64,000 nt of DNA from Tetracentron sinense (taxonomy: Eukaryota > Streptophyta > Magnoliopsida > Trochodendrales > Trochodendraceae), in NCBI GenBank assembly GCA_015143295.1, contig CM026566.1:6745072-6809071 (forward strand). The letters run 5' to 3'. A program made the translations under genes and the position numbers. How positions within the stretch are numbered: the stretch's first letter is position 1; every line of letters starts with the position of its first letter. Positions 53,980 to 64,000 of the stretch are shown piece after piece. Below the pieces are notes generated by a model. That model was not told the DNA's origin and did not search any database. It saw only the letters and a program-made list of their open reading frames with translations.

Positions 53980-56572
53980 GAAAACAAATGCTGACAAATT
54001 TCTATCAGACTCGACCACTCATTAAAAAAATAATTTCTATAATTTTATTTCTCCATAAAAATATATGAAATTTACTCTTTTGAAAAATAGATTCAAAATC
54101 CTTTTGAAGGACATAAATAATTTAAAATGAAACATTTATTGAAACATAATGATTTACAGGGTTTTTGAATTGACAGTGAAGTCTAGAATGATTTCAAAAA
54201 TTCAACAAATATAGTAAACGATTTCCAATAATTTTAAAAATAAGTATTTCATAGATTTTTATAAATCTTATATAATTACTTGTTTAAGAAAATACAATCA
54301 GACTGTTTTTTAAATTCAACAAAATATAGTAAATGATTTCTAAAAATTATGTAATTTTACAAAAAGCCTCCCCAATCTCTTGGAATATTACAACTAAAAT
54401 ATATTTTAATAATAATAAATTTTTATTTTTAATAATTATTCCATTGTTACCGGTTCGGGAAAAATATAGTCAATCACAAACAAAAGTTATCAAATCAATA
54501 TCATTGATCTATACAAATTAAATATATATACATCTTAAACAAACACTAAAGATTAATGAAGGTGTCCACTTGTCTCTTTTTGTAGATGATGAAGGTTTTG
54601 GATGGAATCCGATGGAATTGTTTGTCTCAATTGGATCAAACCTTGTACCACGCGAATCTCGAACCTTCAATCACGAACTTGCCTCTTCAAAGCAGGGCAA
54701 CCACTACTCTCTTATTATTTTCATTATGCACTTTCTCTCCTCTTTCTCCTTTTTTTTTTTTCTTTTTGGTTTAGCTTTTATAGTTTTCTTCTTATCAGGT
54801 ATTCTCTTTTGTTTTGTAAACTAATCCTAGGTTAAGATTTACAAGACTGCCATTACTAAAGTGGCGTTTGGTTCTACTCCCTATGTAAATTCAATTTGAG
54901 TTATTCTTGTTTTATTTACTCTAACCTCAACTTAGGTTAACAACTATGGCCAAATGCCCATTAAGAAATTACTAAAATATCCTTACAAATATAATTAATA
55001 AATCAGGGTTACTAGAGTGGGGTTCCTTGGTAAGGAAGAAATGCTTTTGTTATATACCACAATGTGTAGCCCCAACTACTCCCAGACACACGCAAGCTTT
55101 AAGGTACTTCACATTTTATATCGAGGAATATGGGAGTTTATTATTCTTTTTTAGAGAATCCAATTTGATGGAACGCGGCGGCTGCTGTGAATAATATTAA
55201 AGCTTGCTATACCTATGCATATATCCAATTCAGAATCTATATAGTTGGCCCACTATGAGACCAAAATCATCATGCTTATCAGGATAAGTATACCAATTTT
55301 ATTAGTAACGTTACTGATAAACTCATCTATTTTTGTTATGTGTGTTTAATTTTGGTTTCACAAATTAAACTCAAATTTGTTAGCAGCAAAACTTGTATGT
55401 GGATGGTGTATTTGTTCAGCACCACCAACCTCAATATATAGCGACATACGTTTTGGGTTGGTTACTGTTATTGATAAATAATGATCGATTTACAACTATA
55501 ATAAAAATATTAACCCTAAGGGTTAAAATTTATTAACTAGAGTTAAATATTTTATTTAAAAAATCAAGATTATTATGTTGAACCATAAGGGTTAGTGAAT
55601 CTTAACCACGGTTAACAGAGGTTAAAAGGGACACATGTTGGCTTATGAGTGTGATTGAACTCGGGCCCGAGTTCAATCACAATTGGCAGTGATTCGATCT
55701 CATAACTGTTAGGTCTTGAATAAGACGGTTGTAACTTGCAAGAGTTCTAAACACATGTCAGCTATATTTGTGAGGGAAAACAATAGACTAACCCCATGTT
55801 CAATCCCAATCGGCAGTGATTCGATCTCATAACTGTTAGGTCTTGAATAAGACGGTTGTAACTTGCAAGAGTTCTAAACACATATCAGGGTTAGAATTTG
55901 AGTTGACTTATTTAATATTTTCTAATGTCACATTAGCTCTAATTCAAACCATTTAATAATTGAGATAAACAGTTAGGATTTGAAAGTACATTTGGGAGTA
56001 TCCCTAGACTAATTCAAACAAGAATACACTCACATATACAGGCCAACCACACACGGACCAACAGTGGGCTTGGATTGTGGAGATTGGATCACAGCCAATC
56101 GCGACCACACCTACAAGTCTACACGTACATGTCATTTTAACCCTTATTAACCATGGTTAAGATTTATTAATTGTTAGGGTTTAACAATATAATATTGGTT
56201 TTCAGATTTTTTTTATAAAAATTTAACTTGGGGTTTAATTTAAAAGAAAAAACTAAGGTTATATTGTTAAATTCTAACCGTTAATTTATCAAAATGTTAA
56301 AACGGATACGTATTGACATGTGAGTGCGATTGAGCTCTGCCCAAGCAGGCTGTGATCAAATCTCGAGATTGTTAGAGCATATGATTAGCCCTATCAAAAT
56401 AATACGGTCAGTTGCTCGGAAATCTTTGTCATGCTCTTCATCTAACGACGTGGGCCCACTAATCCATAAATCAGCACCGTTAGTTAGATAAGCCCACCAC
56501 TTGTGAAATGCTCCCAAAGGCCAAAACAAGACTGTCTTTCAAAACCCCCTAATTTGGGTCAGAAGAAGAAAT
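53980..56572. other. AT-rich intergenic region
   Basis: No supported gene. A plus-strand ORF at 54570-54835 sits next to a TTTTTGTAG acceptor-like site but ends in a poly-T tract and has no known domain. An 88-bp duplication is listed separately. Several TTAACCATGGTTAA-type words occur near 55600 and 56150, like those in LTR D. Confidence 0.4.
55677..55887. repeat. Direct duplication, unit about 85 bp
   Basis: Two nearly identical copies (CGGCAGTGATTCGATCTCAT ... AAGAGTTCTAAACACAT) separated by about 40 bp. The few differences suggest a recent duplication. Confidence 0.88.
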
Positions 56573-57861
56573 ATGGAGGAGAGAGCATCAGACGAGGAAG
56601 AAACGAGTAAGTCTCTGGTTTCTATTTCTCATTCTAATATTCTACTACGAAAACATTCGATCGTAATATGAAAAAGAAAAAAAAACCCTAGAATTCAGAG
56701 CTTATCGTTCGTAAAATTCAAGCTTTTGCTTCGATTCACCGCAACCTGAATTTTAGAATACATTATGTATATGAATTTTGAAATCCATCCTAATAATATT
56801 CTTAGGGTTTGGGCAATTTCAGTTTTTTTGATTTCATGACATAGAATCCAATAATTGTATCAAGATAGATGTCATATGTTTGATTAGTAACAGGGAGTGT
56901 GAAAAAATTAATGCTTTATTTGCTGTACATGTGTAAATGCTTAATAATATAGCTCAGAGAAGTACCCCTAGTTTCAACCAAAATAAAAAATAAAAAAAAT
57001 TAATACCCGTGGCTTTTTTTTTGGTTACATATATAATGAATAATCCAGTTCAACAAAAAACTAAATGTGTTTATGATGTTCAAACACAAAGAAAGATCAG
57101 AAAACAAAAGATGTACATAATTTTAAAGTGTTACACAATGCAATTATTATGCTTTACTAGGATGAAAAAGATTAAAGATTCTTATATGGGTTTCCATTAA
57201 TTTGGTAAAGTAGGGGAAAAATGTGATGGTTTAATATTTTAGTTTAAATCATAAGTTTGGAAGATGACAGCATGGAGTGTTGCATGTGGCAGTGAATTTC
57301 GCAGCTTATGCGAGTGAGGATGGCGGAATGTCAGAAGATTCTGGTAGAATGGAGACTGATGCAGATGCGAACAACGAGACAATAGAAAGTTCACTTGGAA
57401 AGGAGGTTTGTGGGGTTAATGAGGGTGGGGAAATGATAGACGTTCCCGATGAAAGGGAGTTAATTGTTCATGAAGTAGATGGTGGTGTAGAACCATACAT
57501 TGGTATGAAGTTTGAATCTGAAGAGGCTGCCATGAAATACTATGATGCATATTCTCAGCGTGTGGGTTTTATCTTCCGTATCAGTTATTCCAATCGTTCA
57601 AAGAGTGACAACTCATTTGTTAGCCGGACATTAGTTTGTAACAAGGAAGGTTATCGCAGAGAGGATTATAGACGAAGGTCTACAGTCTGGAATCCCCGGG
57701 CGCCTACTAGGGTAGGATGCAAGGCAATGATTACGATAAGGAGAGAGAAGTTTGGGATATGGGGCATCACAAAACTTGAAACAAAGCATAGTCATCCATT
57801 GGGGCTACCTGCCGGCAAGGGTCGTCGGGAAATGGTTCAGCCTCGACAAGTTCGACCTCAG
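56573..57861 (+). CDS. FAR1-related sequence (FRS/FRF-like) protein, exons 1-2, 3' end not found
   Basis: Exon 1 is 56573-56606 (ATG, MEERASDEEET, donor GTAAGT). Exon 2 is 57305-57861 (acceptor TTCGCAG, donor GTCAGT). The join gives ACT and stays in frame, 197 codons in all. After an acidic N-terminus the FAR1 DNA-binding domain runs from about EPYIGMKFESEEAAMKYYDA through YSQRVGFIFRI, then SFVSRTLVCNKEGYR, RVGCKAMI and THxH-like KHSHPL. This is the zinc-coordinating WRKY-GCM1-like fold of the far-red response factors. Exon 2 ends in phase 0 at PRQVRPQ. No MULE transposase domain is seen, so it may be a short FRF-type protein or may continue further right. If intron 2 is retained the frame ends at 58014. 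Confidence 0.8.
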
Positions 57862-59639
57862 GTCAGTTCACATCACTTGATGTTTATTGACACTACTAAC
57901 ATTCCACTTTTTGCACGAGTATTGTTTCATTCTTCCATCTTTGCTGTTTTGGTCTGCTTCCTTGTCATTGAATTTATTGTTTTGGGGTTTCCTTTGTCCC
58001 TGAAATATAAATAATGAGAATGACTTTTGCTTTTATATGAATCATTGGATGCATTATGGGTGGATACCAACAAAAAAATGCGATGTGGATGGATGGTTTG
58101 TCTAAACGATCAATGAATTTTGTTCCCTTTGACCATTTGATTTGATATATATGGTATCCACCATACCTTCTAGGAAACCCAATCACCTGACAAATACAGG
58201 TTTTGGCCACTTCTTTTTTTCCACAACAAGATAACTACTCAAACCAGTGTTACAAACTAAGCCTTTCCCATTTTGTTTACTACCTCTATTTTTCAATTGG
58301 GCTTCTGTGTTTTCCCTTTTTGGAACACAAGTGAGAAAAAAGAGAAAAGAAAAGAAAAAAGTATAGGATAAAACTGAAACATGGGGTTTTCAATTCAGCA
58401 ACTTGACAGCTAAATTTGAAGTATGTGCTGTATATCAAAAAAATGTGCAGCTTTCTCGCGTTCTTCCTTTCAATTTTCTTTCTTTCCTTTTCTTTTCCTC
58501 ATCAATAAACAATTAGAGCTGGAGAAAAAAATGTGGGCTTTTTCTTTGCCTACTGATTCATTTGTATTAGGATATTATTCATTTATTGTGGGCTTGTGAA
58601 TTGTGATCATGAAGTAAGGAATTTTGTCTTTTTTCCCCTTGTTGTCTTGAAACAAATGAATCTTTTTTAACGCTGAGAAATAACTAAGTATGAACTATGG
58701 AGTAAGATAATTAGGATATGGTTCATTTCAACAGTGGTGGTGGGGTGACAGAAAGGGATCTGTAAAACAAGAACAATATCTTCAAAACTTTCAGTTCCAT
58801 AGATTTTTTTTGTTTGTAAATACTGGTGTGGTTTAGCAATGCGGCAGCACCCTGCATAATTTGATTATGGAGTTGCTTTCATTGATTAGATGAAGCTCTA
58901 GTTGAGCTATTTCTTCGAATGGAGAAAGATTAAAGGTTTTGGTCGTATTCTAGGGAGAATCTCATGGATGGTAGGGTTTGGTGAGTCATTATTTAAAGGA
59001 ACTGTTACTATGTTACAACGACAATGACTAGTAAATGCTATTTTAATACATTTCAAATGGATCAAACAAGTACATACGTAACAAGATTATACCCCAGAAA
59101 AAAGCTACATCAATACCACATAAAATTGCGCATAGGCTCTTAGTCATCGTTGTGCTGATGACAGTGATAGTAGTGTGGGTTCTGCAAATAGTCACAATAT
59201 TGGGCCCAACTAATAAGATGATTTTATATGGATGTATTCTGCAAATAGTCACAGTATTGGGCCCAACTCATGAGATGATTTTATATGGATGTATACTCCT
59301 GAAAATAATGCTGGTACTTGTCCTTTCTAACATGCAACAACAATCCCATTTGTGGATAAAAGGGGTAATGGTTCGTAGTCACATGCCCCTCCATGTGTTT
59401 AGGCCTATCCCGAATTATGCCTATAACTCTAATCCTAAGAGTCTGACGAGTTCGACATTTGGGATTGCCAATTTCTGCGTATCCTTCTATACGCTCCTAA
59501 GGCCCATGCCTCTTGGAAACTCGGTAATTCCTTCAATCCAAATCTCTAGGCAATGCTCTGTTTCTCCACATGACTCACCCCTCGCTTCTTGTGATGAGAG
59601 ATCTTCTTAGCTGGCTGTCACTGTGACTTTGGTTCAAAA
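57862..59639. other. Region after the FAR1 exons
   Basis: Donor GTCAGT at 57862. I find no convincing third exon. 59152-59610 is an open plus-strand frame of 152 codons that contains a 57-bp tandem duplication (59180-59293, starts TTCTGCAAATAGTCAC); it could be a low-complexity 3' exon or noncoding. Confidence 0.3.
59180..59293. repeat. 57-bp tandem duplication
   Basis: Two copies of TTCTGCAAATAGTCACARTATTGG...TGGATGTA. The period is exactly 19 codons. Confidence 0.85.
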
Positions 59640-59890
59640 TGTTGATACGTATCAGCTGTATTTGTCCAATTCGTATCGGAAATAAGGGATACTGATACAT
59701 AGGAACATATACTCTAATTTTTCTCGTATGACTGTATCAACTGTGTATCAATATATATCGAATGTGTACAATACACTCAATACACATTGACACGTGGCCG
59801 ATATAGGTCAATACGATGTTTTTTTATGTTCTTCAAAATTCTTGCGTATCGGTTGATACTATCTCATATCGTAACAATATGGATCGTAGA
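59640..59890. mobile_element. Putative MITE rich in GTATCGG/GATAC inverted words
   Basis: The left edge has TGATACGTATCAG and the right edge CGTATCGGTTGATAC. Many inverted copies of TATCGG, GATAC and TATCA occur between. About 250 bp, no ORF. Exact ends and target duplication not resolved. Similar in style, not in sequence, to the element at 8783-9757. Confidence 0.35.
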
Positions 59891-60488
59891 GACGTTAAAG
59901 AGTGGGGTCATTTTGGGTGTTGGAAAACACCACTAGATCTGTCTGCAAGATCATTTTCTCTTTAATTAATTTTGAGGCCTAAAACAGTAACTCCATTGCT
60001 AATTTTAGGTTAAAAACAAAGATTTAGGCTTTTGATTTTGGATTAAAAAATTTCCTAAATTTTGAATGTATGTTTAAATTTTCTTGTTTTCATATTTTAG
60101 TTGTTTAAATGCATGTAAATAGGTTGTGATCAACGCAAAATGATCCTATCTATAAATTTGATGTTAAATAAATGGATCAAAAACAATTTTGAGGAGAATT
60201 CGATAATTTTTTGCCACTTTTTTTGAGAATTTTGAAAACCCTAAAATTTATTTTATTTTGAATAATACATTTAATCTAGAGGTGAAAAGATACAACGGGC
60301 TTAGTCTATGGATGATTTACAAGATTCATAAATTAACCTTGTTTTTCGAAAAAAATATTTTTAATTTCTTTAATTGAAAATTTTCAAAAATTTAATTTTT
60401 ATTTTTTGTGTATATTGTATTAAAATAATTTTACATAACTTGATTGTGTACGTTGAAATGTTATATATTTTACAAGAACTTATTTTAA
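59891..60488. other. AT-rich spacer
   Basis: No gene. A/T homopolymers only. Confidence 0.4.
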
Positions 60489-61149
60489 TTTTTTTTGATC
60501 GGTAACTAGAGCAAGATAATATTAGATAAGCAGAGGTAGGCAATACAAAAATATACTGAGAAGTAAACTCAGAAAAAGGAAAACCAACCAAGCCTATACT
60601 GAAATCGAGGTCATACATATACAATTACACAAACAAAAACCACAACCGGTCTCATCCAAGAAACTTGCTCAAAGTCCTAGGGTCATGGAGAAATGAACAC
60701 CACTCGAGGATCAAAGAGCGAATACTTGAGCACAAACGAGGGAGAGAAGAGGAAGTGTTCTCAAGCACTCTCCAACTCCTCTCTTTCCAAATAACCCAAG
60801 AGATCAACCCTGGCAAGCACTATGCAATCAAACCTCGATCGTTATCAGACCACAGCCTCAACCAACATGATAAAAAGTTCTAAAAGGAAAGAGGGAAAGC
60901 CCAAATGGCACCCAATAGGGATAAGAAATAACCCCAGATCTCAATAGGAACTAGGCAGTGTATGAGCAAATGGTCTATAGTTTCTTCCGCTTGGAGGCAC
61001 ATATAGCAATGATCTGCAATCCTTCACCCTCTCATTTTCAGATTATTCCTAGTGAGAATCTTATCAAGTGCTGCAACCCAAAGAATCTTTTTAGATCTGC
61101 CATCCTTCGCCCTCTCCTTTGAAGAACATTATTTTCCTATTTCTTTTGG
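60489..61149 (-). pseudogene. LINE 3' end: zf-RVT domain, 3' UTR and poly-A
   Basis: Minus strand: KILWVAALDKILTRNNLK, then IADHCYMCLQAEETIDHLLIHC (C-x2-C...H-x4-C of zf-RVT), then IWGYFLSLLGAIWAF, SWVIWKERSWRVLEN and a stop. The 3' UTR ends with a poly-A tail (poly-T at 60489-60496). No RNase H follows, so this belongs to a LINE clade without it, unlike the LINEs at 17440 and 18345. The frames have stops. The 5' part is missing. Confidence 0.75.
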
Positions 61150-61747
61150 CACCATCTCTGACGCACTCTACACTCTTCTTTGGCGCTATGAAAAACAAGG
61201 ATCACTAACACATAGCATTTCGGAGTAGCTATAGTGCGGCAGTATGCGAACCCCATAGATGGTGGTAGGTTGAAAACGAGATACAGATTCTGTGGATTCG
61301 AGTTTTTTGGTAGTGGGATCACCTGTTTCAAAAATATGTTGGATGGGCACCATCTCTGACACACTCTACACTCTTCTTTGGCGTCATCTCAAACTTATTT
61401 AGAAAAGAGTCTTGATTAATAATATATAGCATTTCAGAGTAGCTAATAGTGTGGCAGTATGCGAACCTTATAGATTATTTTTTGGTAACAAGGGTGTCCC
61501 AAAGCCCTCGAGCCAAGGACTAGTTCCTTCGGGTATCTACATCAACCCACTCAGAATTTTCCCTTCGGATACCAGGGTTAGTCTAGGAGTGGGAGTTGAA
61601 CCCATGACCACAGGGAGCAAACCCGGGATGCTAGAACCTTATGATGGTGATAGGTTAAAGACGAGATGCATATTCTGTGGATTTGAGTTTTTGGTAGTTG
61701 GATCACCAAATTCAAACAACATTTGTTGGGTGCCTATACAAATGTTC
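61150..61747. repeat. ~200-bp direct duplication, second copy split by a SINE
   Basis: Copy 1 (61150-61347) and copy 2 (61348-61475 plus 61646-61747) both start CCATCTCTGACRCACTCTAC and share GGCAGTATGCGAACC and ATTCTGTGGATT. Copy 2 has a ~20-bp insertion and the SINE. Nature of the unit unknown. Confidence 0.85.
61476..61634 (-). mobile_element. tRNA-derived SINE, copy 2, with target duplication
   Basis: Same family as 5162-5352, 5'-truncated. The target duplications are AACCTTATAGAT (61464-61475) and AACCTTATGAT (61635-61645), about 11 bp with one indel. The unsplit sister copy at 61240-61270 shows the empty site (GAACCCCATAGATGG). On the minus strand B-box-like GTTCAACTCCC precedes a short A-rich tail. 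Confidence 0.8.
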
Positions 61748-61879
61748 ACATTTGCACTAAGTGCTTTCGAGAGATTGGCCACACAATGAAAGCACACCTA
61801 AATGAGAAGAAGATAGAGAAGCACTGAGCCATGCAGGAGAGAAAAACCCCTTAAGGGCAATCTGATGGGTCGGTCAGAA

Positions 61880-63990
61880 TAGGGGATTTTTATTGATGAC
61901 AATTGTGGTGGTGATGGTGATAAATTCAATAATGATGTGACCACATTCGAGAGGAAGCAAATGGACACTGCTATGCAACGTTCTATGCAGGAGGCATGAC
62001 ATTGGGAGAGGGAGGAGATGTAGATATTTCAGGCCAGCAGGTAGGGGTTTTGTGGATCACAACGTGAGGTAGGTAGGGGCTTCGAACAGGGGGACGAGAG
62101 GTGGGTATATGGAGGGCACAAAACATACGTGAGGCATTGAATCGGTATGTTCTAGAGGTATTGAGGTCAGAGATGAAGAATGGTATTGGTTTGGGCATTG
62201 ATGAGATAGACTCCTACCGGCCTACATGTACATTGAGAAGGGGGCATCTCTGAAGAGGATGAAGGAAATGTGGTCTACAGAAAGTACCAAAGATAGTGAA
62301 GAGAGCAATCGGGAAGTCCATTGTTTTCAATCACATCCCATCTAATGCTGCGACATCTCCGAACTACCAACGATGATTGATGAGACCTAGAGAGCAGTGT
62401 TAGATATAAAGGACCCACTCCCTACGAGATCACTAGCCCAATACTTGATGAGCAGATTGTTGAGATTCTCATTTACATAAGTTCTTTGAAGAAGAATTAG
62501 GATATGTATGGGGTAATTCTTATATGCGATTGATGGACTAGGATAACGAGGTTGTCATTGATCAATTTCCTCGTCATTGTGATGACAAAACAATATTTTA
62601 TAAATCTGTCGATGCATCCAGTTTTATTAAAGATCATGTATACCTCTATCAATTGATGGATGAGGTTCAGTGATTGGAGAGGACAACTTGGTGCAGGTTG
62701 CCATGGACAACCGGTCTTCATTTAAAAAAAAATTAGGGAGCTATTAATGATGAAGATGAAGCACCTGTATTGGTCACCGTGTGTAGTTTACTACAATTTG
62801 ATGTTAAAGGATTTTTGAGAGAGACAGTGAAGACCATGGTTGAGCAGGCCAGAAAGGTAATGAATTATATACACAACCATAATTGGGTCTTGATTTAATG
62901 AGAGAGTACACTACTGGGGTGCTAGAATGGTCAGGGATCACCTGATTCATCACCAACTTCATAGCCCTTTAGAGTATTTTTGCACAAAAGATACATCCGA
63001 CATGGCATGCATACTCTTATAGTCACAACACTGATGCGAAGATAGTAGAGGACATTATCTGCAATGACCAATTCTTGGATCAGGCGCATTAGGTAGTGGA
63101 GATTCTTGAGCTCGTGCCTCGTTGTGAAAGGTACTGAGGATGGTTGATGGAGACAAGAAAGCCACTATGTCCATGCGAAGTTGGCTATATCGATTGCTGT
63201 CTTGAAAGTCTTCTTTAGTGCTACTGTACCATTATAGATATTAGATGGGATAATCAGCTCTTACATGGCGTTCACACAACATTTAGCATTCCATTTATTT
63301 TCTATTTACTGCCATTTAGATTGGATATTTCCAATTAAACCTCTGATTTATGTTAATCAACTTTCTTTGTGTATAATAGCATATTATTCCGAATCCTGTC
63401 TATTACTATACAAATTACCTCAATATTGATGAGTCCCTACTAGTACTAGGGTCTTTGAAGAACATCGTGCAAAACTTAGTGAATTATCCGTCTAAAGTTG
63501 TTGTGGCCTCTTATGAAGCTAAAGAATATACATTCATATTCATTATTGGGGATGTTCTTGTAAATTTGACACTCAAATTAGTATTGTAATGCATAGTCTT
63601 TCGAGAGGCCATGTATGTGTTCAATGATAGAATGACAAGAGAATGAAGGAAGAAGATTGACCTAGGTTATTCAATTTATTAATAAGTTATTACTATTTGG
63701 TTTTTAGTAAGAGATTCCAATAAAAAAATTCCCTTCTTGCAACTAAATGGTGGTTCCTATATGGTATTGATTTCCCCAATCTAAGGAAAATTGTTATATG
63801 GATCCTATGTCAAACGACATCATCTAGCAACCATGAGCAGAATTGGAGCACATTCTCTTTGATTCATTCAAAGCCTCGCAACTATTTGGATTTTGAGAAG
63901 TTGGAGCTCTTGGTGTACACTTGTTATAAAATGAGGTTGTGGTTGAAGCACCTCACTAAGGATGTTCAGAGAGGTAATGCAGCATTTACC
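61880..63990 (+). pseudogene. hAT transposase (DUF659 plus dimerisation domain), decayed
   Basis: Plus strand, in broken frames: ERKQMDTAMQRSMQEA near 61945; GKSIVFNHIPSNA; then DDKTIFYKSVDASSF, LYQLMDEV, EDNLVQVATDN (DUF659 core with D), KHLYWSPCVVYYNLML (family HLYWTPCAAHCxDLML), HNWVL-like, VRDHL, MVDGDKKATM; and at 63740-63960 NGGSY and ASQLFGF-like remnants of the C-terminal dimerisation domain (WWxxYG...LSxxxSSSGCERNWS). Cut-and-paste transposase, more than ten stops or frameshifts. No BED finger or TIR found; it may run past the window end. Confidence 0.7.
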
Positions 63991-64000
63991 ATTTGATCCC

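Noticed and set aside
53980-54835. Possible exon at 54586 after an acceptor-like TTTTTGTAG
   Set aside because: The frame ends in poly-T-coded Phe/Leu, no donor or partner exon was found, and no domain is recognisable.

Overview
This is plant nuclear DNA, and it is repeat-dominated. The evidence is plant-type LINEs carrying an extra RNase H domain, Ty1/copia and Tat/Retand-like Ty3/gypsy elements, solo LTRs, PIF/Harbinger, hAT and CACTA elements, a Helitron-like array, tRNA-derived SINEs, and a FAR1-domain gene with GT-AG introns. No bacterial operon, ribosomal RNA or organellar gene is visible. I cannot name the species.

Layout. 1-4972: decayed minus-strand copia element with both LTR regions, a primer-binding site and a tract before the 3' LTR. 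4973-7273: SINE and AT-rich spacer. 7274-14667: the best host gene, a minus-strand four-exon gene resembling the DUF4504 (C1orf74-like) family. Its 6.2-kb third intron holds LINE pieces, a TIR-like element and a 1.49-kb solo LTR. 15092-16423: four tandem copies of a ~330-bp Helitron-like unit. 17440-18344: 3' end of one LINE. 18345-31767: a second, 5'-truncated LINE split by LTR C (18684-23456), which itself contains LTR A (20603-23203), and by LTR D (27922-30744). Removing these insertions restores LINE protein across each junction.

33283-53976 can be read as one PIF/Harbinger transposon, with matching TIRs and TAA duplications. It has swollen to 20.7 kb through a 9.9-kb gypsy element lacking pol, a second copy of the LTR A family (LTR B), a CACTA end, a SINE and a lipase gene fragment. 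56573-57861: two exons of a FAR1-related gene. 60489-63990: LINE 3' end, a duplicated block with a dated SINE insertion, and a decayed hAT transposase.

Most notable: (1) a 39-codon ORF kept in both LTR A and LTR B, with six of seven substitutions silent; (2) tandem arrays in several unrelated elements here are built from short hairpin-forming units, and the arrays at equivalent sites of LTR A and B are unrelated; (3) the composite Harbinger; (4) a 212-codon antisense ORF in the gypsy element. The genes do not form a pathway. The functional content is two host genes plus transposon genes at different stages of decay. All family assignments come from reading the sequence, not from database searches.
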